Shown here piece after piece: positions 34,125 through 42,100 of a stretch of 61,634 bases of DNA. Each line of letters begins with the position of its first letter. The stretch's first letter is position 1. The position numbers were made by a program, and so were the translations under genes. Source of the DNA: JAVBKV01 sp031553885 (GTDB lineage: Bacteria > Bacteroidota > Bacteroidia > Bacteroidales > Azobacteroidaceae); assembly GCA_031553885.1 (NCBI GenBank), contig JAVBKV010000008.1:1-61634 (forward strand), read 5' to 3'. The notes under the pieces were generated by a model. The model worked only from the letters and a program-made list of their open reading frames with translations, did no database searches and was not told where the DNA came from.

Positions 34125-34811
34125 TTAGTTTGTTTTTGAGACTTCCTGTTCCAGGGCTTTCCATAAAGCATCGTCCGGTATTGGTGCTGTAATTTCCACA
34201 GATTCTTTTGAAACAGGATGAATAAAATTTGCTTTCCGGGAATGGAGGCTGATTCCTCCGTCTTTGTTGGAACGATCGAACCCGTATTTCAGATCTCCTT
34301 TGATCGGACAACCCATTTGTGCCAACTGGCAGCGGATCTGATGGTGCCGCCCGGTTTTCAGGTCTATTTCCAGTAAATAATAATGATTCGAACGGGCAAT
34401 CACTTTGTAGAAAAGTATGGCTTTTTTGGAATCCGGTTTTTCAGTGGAGTAGGCGTATGACTTATTTTGTTTTTCGTTCCGTACCAGGTAATGTACCAGT
34501 TCTCCTTCGGGAGCCTTGGGTGGTTTTTTAACAATCGCCCAATACGTTTTTTTTACTTCTCCAAGGCGGAAGAGTTCATTCATCCGGCTCAGCGCCTTGC
34601 TTGTTTTTGCAAAAAGAACCAGCCCGGAAACCGGACGGTCCAACCGGTGTGTAACACCGACAAACACATTTCCCGGCTTGTTGTATTTCTTTTTCAACCA
34701 CTCCTTAATAATATCAGAAAGGGGAGTATCTCCGGTCTTATCTCCCTGCACGATTTCCGAGCAAGTCTTGTTGACGGCAATAAGGTGATTGTCTTCGTAA
34801 ATAACGTTCAT
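34125..34811 (-). CDS. RluA-family RNA pseudouridine synthase
   Basis: This 228-residue enzyme isomerises uridines in rRNA or tRNA. The catalytic motif is THRLDRPVSGLVLFAKT (near residues 55-71, catalytic Asp in RLD). LEIDLKTGRHHQIRCQLAQMGCPIKGD follows as the second RluA signature. No S4 domain precedes it, as in RluA/RluC-like short forms (TruC type). The modified position cannot be assigned. An inverted repeat separates it from fabG. Confidence 0.88.
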   Translation of the reverse strand: MNVIYEDNHLIAVNKTCSEIVQGDKTGDTPLSDIIKEWLKKKYNKPGNVFVGVTHRLDRPVSGLVLFAKTSKALSRMNELFRLGEVKKTYWAIVKKPPKAPEGELVHYLVRNEKQNKSYAYSTEKPDSKKAILFYKVIARSNHYYLLEIDLKTGRHHQIRCQLAQMGCPIKGDLKYGFDRSNKDGGISLHSRKANFIHPVSKESVEITAPIPDDALWKALEQEVSKTN

Positions 34812-34820
34812 AGAATGGAG

Positions 34821-34894
34821 AATTGAGAATGGAGAGTTGAGAATGATTTAGCATGATGAATTCATTTTCCATTCTCAACTCTCCGTTCTCAATT
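34821..34894. repeat. 24-bp inverted repeat (purine-arm family)
   Basis: Arms 34821-34844 and 34871-34894 match with one mismatch (AATTGAGAATGGAGAGTTGA core). It sits directly after the fabG stop codon and ends 10 bases before the next start. The arm words are the same as in 6253-6307. Confidence 0.75.
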
Positions 34895-34901
34895 ATTTAT
34901 T

Positions 34902-35648
34902 TTACATGTTCATTCCGCCACAGACCGTAATTACTTGTCCTGTTACGTAAGAAGAAAGATCGGAAGCGAGGAACAGGGCTACATTAGCTACATCCTCCGG
35001 AGTACCGCCTCTTTTCAACGGAATCTGGCTGGCCCACTGTGCACGGACTTCATCCGAAAGCTGGTGAGTCATTTCTGTAATAATGAATCCCGGAGCGATG
35101 GCATTGGCTCTGACACCGCGTGAGCCCAATTCTTTGGCTACCGATTTGGCCAATCCGATCATACCGGCTTTAGAGGCAGAGTAATTGGTTTGTCCGGCAT
35201 TACCGGAAACACCAACGACTGAACTCATATTGATAATGCTTCCGGATTTCTGTTTCATCATGACCGGAGTCAGTGCATGTACAAAATTGAATGCGGATTT
35301 CAGGTTTACATTAATCACCATATCCCATTGTTGCTCAGACATACGCATCATCAAACCATCGCGGGTAATACCTGCATTATTAACCAGTACATCCACACGT
35401 CCGAAATCTTTTACGATTGCGTCTACCACCTGATGTGTATCTTCAAAATTGGCCGCATTGGAAGCATATCCTTTCACTTTTACTCCATAAGAAGCGATTT
35501 CAGCTTCCGTTGCTTTTGCATTTTCATCAATATTCAGATCGGTGAATGCAATGTTACACCCTTCCTGAGCAAAACGAATGGCAATCGCTTTACCGATGCC
35601 GCGGGCAGCACCTGTAACGACTGCCGTTTTTCCTTCTAATAATTTCAT
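34902..35648 (-). CDS. fabG: 3-oxoacyl-ACP reductase
   Basis: This 248-residue short-chain dehydrogenase reduces 3-oxoacyl-ACP with NADPH in fatty-acid elongation. It shows the cofactor loop TGAARGIGKAIA, the NNAGITRD motif typical of FabG, the catalytic Ser in NMSSVVGVSGNAGQ, and YSASK with the catalytic Tyr and Lys. The C-terminal SSYVTGQVITVCGGMNM is also FabG-like. The length is normal. A TetR gene lies 130 bases upstream in the same direction and may control it. Confidence 0.93.
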   Translation of the reverse strand: MKLLEGKTAVVTGAARGIGKAIAIRFAQEGCNIAFTDLNIDENAKATEAEIASYGVKVKGYASNAANFEDTHQVVDAIVKDFGRVDVLVNNAGITRDGLMMRMSEQQWDMVINVNLKSAFNFVHALTPVMMKQKSGSIINMSSVVGVSGNAGQTNYSASKAGMIGLAKSVAKELGSRGVRANAIAPGFIITEMTHQLSDEVRAQWASQIPLKRGGTPEDVANVALFLASDLSSYVTGQVITVCGGMNM

Positions 35649-35672
35649 ATATACATAATTTGTTTTTAAAGG

Positions 35673-35732
35673 TCATATGGAACTCGCAACATGTTCTTGC
35701 TCTTTGACGCAACTTTTACATGCCCGTTTCAT
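35673..35732 (-). CDS. Possible 19-residue CxxC micro-ORF
   Basis: Between tetR and fabG the minus strand encodes ATG to TGA with the product MKRACKSCVKEQEHVASSI. The CKSC pair and basic start give it a zinc-finger-like look. No ribosome-binding site or promoter is evident, and a 19-codon frame can occur by chance. It could be a leader peptide for fabG. Confidence 0.25.
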   Translation of the reverse strand: MKRACKSCVKEQEHVASSI

Positions 35733-35777
35733 ACGTAAATTTTATTTATTAAATCGATCAAACCCAACTCTTAATTC

Positions 35778-36368
35778 TTAACTCTTATTTGTTTTCAGTC
35801 CCTTAAACAGCAACTCTTTAACCGCGTTAAGACTGCCTTCTTTTCCGGTTGAAAATCCGATCAGTGTTCCTCGGATATAGGGAACTTCCAGCCCCTTGAA
35901 AGCATGATGCAGAATTTCAGCAGTGACATCCGCGTCTTTGATATCAAAAATACCGGCTTTGACTCCGTCTTTCAGAATGTTCCGGATGATTTTTATTTCA
36001 CGCATGTCAAAGTCCTTCCGGACATTTTCCACGCGCCAGATATCACGAAAAAAATTAGCTCTCAGTGTCCCGTTCCGGGTAACCACATCCTTAACGGCAT
36101 CCAGTCGGACATAAACAAATTCCACCAATTTTTCATCGGCAGGCAGTTCACGGCTTTCAGCCACAGCCTGTAACGATTTATATAATTTGTCCAGTTCAGA
36201 TTCTATAACTGCATGATATATTTCTTTTTTGCTTTTAAAATAGGTATACAACGTCCGTCTTCCTTTTTTGGAAGTTACCGCGATATCGTTCATAGTTGTG
36301 TTTTCTACCCCTGTCTTAGCAAACAGCTGCCTGGCTACCTCAATCAATCTCTCTCTCGTTTTTGCCAT
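35778..36368 (-). CDS. TetR/AcrR-family transcriptional regulator
   Basis: This 196-residue regulator has an N-terminal TetR helix-turn-helix (LFAKTGVENTTMNDIAVTSK followed by KGRRTLYTYFKSKKEIYHAV) and a helical ligand-binding domain typical of FadR/FabR-like or AcrR-like members. An 8-bp perfect palindrome overlaps its own promoter. With fabG as next gene downstream, it may sense acyl-CoA or fatty acids. That link rests on neighbourhood only. The stop codon lies in one arm of the AACTCTTAATTC repeat family. Confidence 0.88.
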   Translation of the reverse strand: MAKTRERLIEVARQLFAKTGVENTTMNDIAVTSKKGRRTLYTYFKSKKEIYHAVIESELDKLYKSLQAVAESRELPADEKLVEFVYVRLDAVKDVVTRNGTLRANFFRDIWRVENVRKDFDMREIKIIRNILKDGVKAGIFDIKDADVTAEILHHAFKGLEVPYIRGTLIGFSTGKEGSLNAVKELLFKGLKTNKS

Positions 36369-36390
36369 TATAAAAGAAATAAAATTAATT

Positions 36391-36443
36391 GCACATTCGT
36401 TGTAAGAATGTGCGAAAGTACAATAAAAAGCAGTCCATTCAAA
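36391..36443 (-). promoter_or_regulatory. Promoter and operator of the second TetR gene
   Basis: Read on the minus strand, TTTG (36443 to 36440), a 19-base spacer and TACTTTCG (36420 to 36413, one mismatch) form a good Bacteroidota promoter. GCACATTC-7 nt-GAATGTGC (36391-36413), a perfect 8-bp inverted repeat, covers the predicted start site. Autoregulation by the TetR protein is likely. Confidence 0.65.
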
Positions 36444-36470
36444 AATAATTTGAAAAAAGTTTGAAATAAT

Positions 36471-36500
36471 TTTGTTTTTGAAAAAAAATATCTACCTTTG
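36471..36500 (+). promoter_or_regulatory. Promoter of the initiator tRNA
   Basis: TTTG (36471-36474), an 18-base spacer and TACCTTTG (36493-36500) lie 11 bases before the mature tRNA 5' end. Confidence 0.65.
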
Positions 36501-36511
36501 CACCTCGATAT

Positions 36512-36584
36512 CGCGGAGTGGAGCAGTTGGTAGCTCGTTGGGCTCATAACCCAAAGGCCACAGGTTCGAGTCCTGTCTCCGCAA
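36512..36584 (+). tRNA. Initiator tRNA-fMet (CAT)
   Basis: A full cloverleaf of 73 bases is visible: acceptor CGCGGAG/CTCCGCA, D arm GAGC/GCTC, anticodon stem TTGGG/CCCAA with loop CTCATAA (anticodon 36545-36547), and T arm ACAGG/CCTGT with loop TTCGAGT. The C1-A72 mismatch and the three G:C pairs next to the anticodon loop are the marks of the initiator type. The 3' CCA is not encoded (CTA follows), so it must be added after transcription. Confidence 0.95.
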
Positions 36585-36594
36585 CTAAAGGGAA

Positions 36595-36622
36595 AGAGTC
36601 GCTGAAAAGTGGCTCTTTTTTG
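36595..36622 (+). terminator. Intrinsic terminator of the tRNA gene
   Basis: AGAGTCGCT (36595-36603) pairs with AGTGGCTCT (36608-36616), nine pairs with two G-U, closed by a GAAA loop and followed by TTTTT. Confidence 0.75.
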
Positions 36623-36655
36623 TTTTGTATCAAGTGGTTTTTTTGTATCAAGTGG
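36623..36655 (+). repeat. Short direct repeat
   Basis: TTTTGTATCAAGTGG occurs twice (36623-36637, 36641-36655), three bases apart, just after the tRNA terminator. This could be a trace of an integration or duplication at the tRNA 3' side. No function is apparent. Confidence 0.6.
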
Positions 36656-36831
36656 ATGGAGGTTCGATAGGAGAAAAAACTTTTTTGATAAAAATAGAAA
36701 GTTTTTCAACCTTATTGTCTTAAATATTGTTATTATTTCATAAGTATTCTTTGCAAACCAAAACTTGCGGTTGTGTAAAAATAGATGCAGGGGATAAATA
36801 TAGATTGTTAATTTTATAAAACCAATGTCTT

Positions 36832-38898
36832 ATGAAAAGAAATTTACTTTTTTTCGTTGTTTTACTGACAACTACATCCGCTTTTTCTCAATGGTCTTTA
36901 ACTGGGAACTCAGGGACAACGTCTTCTAATTTTATGGGTACAACCGATGATAATCCTGTAATTTTCAGAGTAAAAAACGAACCTTCCGGGTTTACAGGGT
37001 ACTCCGGAAACTACAATGTGTCCTTTGGTTGGAAAGCTTTAGTGAATTTTACAACAGGGTCCGGAAATACTGCGGTAGGAGCTCAAGCCCTCCAATATAG
37101 CAGAGGGATAGATAATACTGCTGTCGGACATTGGGCAATGTTGTATAATAAAGGTAATTATAATGTTGGGGTCGGATCGAGCGTATTGAATACCGGAGGT
37201 ACTGCAAGTTATAATGTAGCTATCGGACATGCTGTACTGTCCAAGAATACAAAGGATGGGAATGTTGGAGTCGGATATGAATCCGCTGTCAACAATAGTA
37301 CTGGAGAAGGGATAACTGCAGTGGGGTTCAAAGCCCTCAGGCACAATACGTCTGGTTCCCGGAATTCTGCATTCGGCCAACATGCTCTGATAAATAATAC
37401 AACCGGAGTGTGGAATACTGCTATTGGGGCAGAAACGTTGATAAACAATACTACAGGTCCTTATAACACTGCCATTGGAGGAAAAGCTTTGTACCATAAT
37501 ACTACAGGAGAATATAACACGGCTATCGGTCTACATTCTTTGAAAAATAATAATATAGGAGGATGGAATGTAGCCTTTGGAGCAGGTTCTCTCCAGCACA
37601 ATACCACGGGTTATCTTAATACGGGTTTGGGAACTTCAGCTATGCATTTCAATACAATTGGAAAGGACAATGTTGCCGTGGGAACAGAAGCTCTGAGTGG
37701 TAATGTTAGCGGTAATTATAATACGGCTGTCGGTTCTCGCGCATTATGGTCTGTGGAAAATCCTTCTCCGGAAAACGGATTACAGGAAGCAAGAATATTA
37801 CCCGGAGCAGGAGGTGCTTCAAATAATACGGCTGTTGGCTATGAAGCCTTGCGGGACCTTATTTCCGGTCAAGCGAATACAGCAGTTGGGGTACATGCTT
37901 TACGAGTGAATAGCACTGGAAATTCAAACATCGCAATTGGAAATTATGCATTGACTAATAACACGAAAGGACATTATAACATTGCATTGGGAAATAATAC
38001 GTTAAATAAAAACATAACCGGATCATTCAATATGGTATTGGGCTATGATGCAAATGTAACCGGGAATAATCTGATAAATACAGTTGTTATCGGATACGGT
38101 GCCCGGGGCACGGCAAATAATCAGATAGCGATCGGAAACAGTAGTATTACCAGTATTCGCGGTTTTACCAATTGGACTACAATTTCCGATAGTCGTGTAA
38201 TAAAAAATATTAATCAGAATGTTCCGGGGCTTTCTTTCATCAACGAACTGGTTCCTGTTTGTTATAGCATGGATCTGGATGCTATAGATAAAAAATTACA
38301 GAAGACGGGAGTAACCTACTCAGAAAAGGAAATTGCAGCGAGGAAAAGTAAAGAACAGATCGTATATACCGGGTTTGTTGCCCAGGATGTAGACAAAACT
38401 GCAAAAAGTCTTGGATATAATTTCAGTGGAGTGGATGCAGATGGTACGGATGACGGTTTATACGGGTTAAGGTATGCGGAATTTGTAACTCCGACGGTAA
38501 AAGCGATACAGGAACTGAGTGCTAAGAATGATGAATTACAAAGCCAAATTGATAAGTTAAAAGAAGCCATTGATCTATTGAGTTCAGGTGGAACTCTTTC
38601 TGGCGATGAAGCTATTTCGGACCCAAATGCTTCTTCAACTTCTCTGCAGCAAAATTATCCGAATCCGTTTTCTCAGATCTCTATCATTCGGTATAGATTA
38701 CCTGATTCTTTATCTTCTGCAAAAATTGTGATCATGGATAATAATGGAAGATTGATGAGACAGATATTCCTTGATTCCGTCCCGGGTGAAAGCAGTATCG
38801 ATTTCGATGCCGCCCTTCTGAGAACGGGAATCTATTTTTATTCGTTGTATGTAGATAATAAATTGATTGATACCAAGAAAATGATACTAACAAAATAA
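36832..38898 (+). CDS. YadA-head/S74-chaperone surface protein with T9SS sorting domain
   Basis: This 688-residue exported protein has a signal peptide (1-20, ending SAFSQ). About 20 repeats of the YadA-head type (NTAVGxxAL, roughly residues 70-440) form a trimeric left-handed beta-roll stalk. Residues 449-575 are a peptidase S74/intramolecular chaperone domain (ISDSRVIKNI at 451-460) with a trimeric coiled coil. The final 85 residues are a canonical type A T9SS C-terminal domain (NYPNPFSQISIIRYRLPD). Where S74 proteins have the Ser-Lys dyad as SDxRxK, this one has Ser452 but Ile457, with Lys shifted to 458. Self-cleavage may thus be lost. It probably acts as a fibrous surface adhesin. Confidence 0.85.
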   Translation: MKRNLLFFVVLLTTTSAFSQWSLTGNSGTTSSNFMGTTDDNPVIFRVKNEPSGFTGYSGNYNVSFGWKALVNFTTGSGNTAVGAQALQYSRGIDNTAVGHWAMLYNKGNYNVGVGSSVLNTGGTASYNVAIGHAVLSKNTKDGNVGVGYESAVNNSTGEGITAVGFKALRHNTSGSRNSAFGQHALINNTTGVWNTAIGAETLINNTTGPYNTAIGGKALYHNTTGEYNTAIGLHSLKNNNIGGWNVAFGAGSLQHNTTGYLNTGLGTSAMHFNTIGKDNVAVGTEALSGNVSGNYNTAVGSRALWSVENPSPENGLQEARILPGAGGASNNTAVGYEALRDLISGQANTAVGVHALRVNSTGNSNIAIGNYALTNNTKGHYNIALGNNTLNKNITGSFNMVLGYDANVTGNNLINTVVIGYGARGTANNQIAIGNSSITSIRGFTNWTTISDSRVIKNINQNVPGLSFINELVPVCYSMDLDAIDKKLQKTGVTYSEKEIAARKSKEQIVYTGFVAQDVDKTAKSLGYNFSGVDADGTDDGLYGLRYAEFVTPTVKAIQELSAKNDELQSQIDKLKEAIDLLSSGGTLSGDEAISDPNASSTSLQQNYPNPFSQISIIRYRLPDSLSSAKIVIMDNNGRLMRQIFLDSVPGESSIDFDAALLRTGIYFYSLYVDNKLIDTKKMILTK

Positions 38899-39165
38899 TC
38901 AGGAATATAGAATAAAAAATTACATATAACGTGTGTAATCTGCTAACAGATCGAAATAAGCTTCATGAATTTTTTGGATCACCATATATAGATGTGATAT
39001 AAAATTTACGAATCAGTAATTGAATGAAAAACAGATGGTTATAAAATTATTCGCATGTATCATATTGTTTTTTAATTTTTAAAAATAAATTTTAACTTTA
39101 TTTTTTCTTAATTTTACATCCGACACAAATAATTACATATACACACTAACTGTGGTAACTTGCGA

Positions 39166-42100
39166 ATGACTCGGATTATATTGATTTTATTTGGTTTGCT
39201 GTTATTCTCTTTTTCGGTATCAGCCTGGAACGGAACAGGAACGCTTGAAAATCCTTATCAGATTGTTACTGCTCAAGATTTGACAGAACTTAAAAACAAC
39301 GTTTCGGGGGGAAATATATACGAAGGAGTTTATTTTATTGTTAAGCAAAATATTACGGTTGATATAAATTCTTTTTGTATAGGTTCTCCTTCTAATCCTT
39401 TTAGCGGCATCTTCGACGGTAATAACAAAATCATCACAGGTACTTCATTAATAACAACCAACTATTTCGGGCTTTTCGGATATACTTCAGGAGCTACCAT
39501 TCAAAATATTGATCTACGCGAAATTTCACTGAATAATACTTCTGTTCCCAATAATTATATAGGTGTAATCGCCGGTTATAGCCGGGATACGAAATTTATC
39601 AATTGCAAGGTTTCCGGAACAATCACTGCTAATCAGTATATAGGAGGTATTTGTGGATATGCCTTCAATTGCAGTTTGGAGAATTGTTCTTCCTCCTGTA
39701 ACATAACATCAAAAGTATCGGGATGGAATGCGATTTCCTGCACGGGAGGATTGGTCGGTTATCTGGAAACATCACAAACGGTTAACTATTGTACTGCGAC
39801 AGGTTCGGTCTCCGGATCTGGAGGATTTCGCATCGGTGGTTTGATCGGATTTCTGGATGGAGGAGGAAATCTGTCCGGATGTATCGTCGAAAATATGACA
39901 GTTGCCGGAAACAGCCAGGGTTCCTGTATCGGAGGATTGATTGGTTCTGTTAATAACAACGCTGGAAATTCTGCAACAATCACCGGTTGCTCCGTAAGTA
40001 ACAGTTCCATTATTTCTGCCAAAGATTCCGTTGGCGGACTAATCGGAAGAATAATCGGACCTCATCTTATTTCGGGTTGTACCACTTCTGTTACCATCAA
40101 CTCTGGGACCAGCTATATCGGAGGATTGATCGGATATGCCATGGATAATAACATAACGATTTCTGGTTGCCATTCAACGACCGATGAATCTTCATCCAAA
40201 GTCAGTTATTGTACGGGCGGATTAATTGGGTACCTGGAAACCTATGGAACAATTACCAACTGCTTCTCTACCGGAACCCTTTCCGAAGGAAATAGTGCTG
40301 GCGGGCTAATCGGAATTGGTAAAAATTTTACTATGAATAATTGCTATTCCGATATTGAAATGACATTAAGTAATTCAAGTGTTCCTATCGGAGGATTGAT
40401 TGGTTATCTGTCTGATGTAAAAAGTATTACCAACTGTTACAGTCAGGGTCTTTTTATCTGTGTGGGTACCTATGATAAGGCCGGAGGAGTAGGAGGGCTG
40501 ATCGGACAGATAAGCAATACAGGCATAAATTCGAATACCGAAATAAAACGATGTTTTTCTACTGTTTATGAAGGATATAATACCAATGATCTGGCTGGAT
40601 GTTCCATGTTCGGAGGATTGATCGGAAGGATCAGTGCCAGTATATCCAATCCGGTCAACGTGGTTTCTTGCTACTATCCGGGATTATATGCGCTCAGAAT
40701 CGTAGAAAAGAATAATGTTGGTGGCTTGATCGGTAATATATCCGGACTCAGCGGAAGTGTATCGATTGAAGGATGCCTGACTTCCGGAAATTACATTTCT
40801 ACCGTTAGTGGAGGATATATCGGAGGTATTGTCGGTTCGGGATCAGGAATAATAAACTATTCGGTTGCTGCCTGTGATTCGTTAGGAAGCAACGCTTCGA
40901 CATACATCGCCCGGATCAACTCTACATCATCCACTCTTATCGGTAACCTGGCTTATCGTGATATGCAGGTGAACGGACAACCGGTAGCCGATTCTGACAA
41001 AAACGGAAACGGAAAATCGTGGACAGAACTAACTGATCCGGCAATTTATTCCACAGGAATGGGAAATACCTGGACGTTTTACCCTGGTGATCTACAGGGC
41101 AACTGGCGGAGTGGTTTGAATATAAGTCTTCCGTATTCTCCCTTACAGGCTTCACCGGTTAGAATCAATCCATATATCAACAATGGAACTATAAATGGAA
41201 ATTACAACACAGAAGACATTCCGGACAAAATAGAATTGTATAATTATCAAACCAATACGCTGCTTGGAGAGGTAACCATGGATGGTCAGGGTAATTGGAA
41301 TTTTGCATCTGACAACCTGTATTTAGGAGATTATATCATTGCCAAATCCTATAAAACCGGAAGAGCGGTCGCTCTGACCGGTGCGTATCTGAAAGAGAGT
41401 CGTTACTGTGGAGGCGATGGAACTCCGGATAATCCTTACCTGATTTGTGATTATCTATCCCTGAAAAAAATGCGTGATAACGTGAATTCGGGGATCGATT
41501 CCGACAAGTATTTCAAGGTTATCAGTAACATTCAAATACCAGAAGATGTTAATTGGATTCCCATTGGATACAATTCTTCCGGAATCTCATTCCAGGGTTC
41601 TTTTGATGGAAATAATAAAACGATCGACGGATTACGGATTGACGGAGCTTCACTGAACAAGGATACCATCGGATTTTTTGGTAAGTTACAGGGAGCAACC
41701 ATCAAAAACCTTATACTCAAAACAAGAGGAGAAGGAATTACGGTTTCAAACAAAAGAGTTATCGGAACATTGGCTGCTTTCCAAAGGGCTGGAATTATTG
41801 AAAAATGTATTGTGTGGTCCAATATCAATGCTACTACATCTACAGGAAACTCTTTTATAGGAGGCCTGGTTGGTTACCAATCAAACGGATCACTCGGAAA
41901 ACCCGTTATTACCCAATCATATACTTTCTCTTTTATCCATAATAACAGTACCGGAAATACCCGGGTAGGAGGTATTGCCGGTTTGCTTGGCGGAGAAATC
42001 AATGACAGCTATGGGCGGGTTTATATTTCGTCTTACAGAAACTACGCCGGAGGCTTGGCTGGAGAATTGTATTCCTGGAGTAATTACTATGCAAAGATTA

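Noticed and set aside
36368..36709. Minus-strand 113-codon ORF over the tRNA
   Set aside because: It is antisense to the initiator tRNA and its terminator. Such frames (CGDRTRTCG-like) are a known class of false genes.
37000..41000. Regular repeats that might look like a CRISPR array
   Set aside because: They are in-frame coding repeats (YadA-head and GLUG) in open reading frames. No constant repeat/spacer spacing and no cas genes are present.
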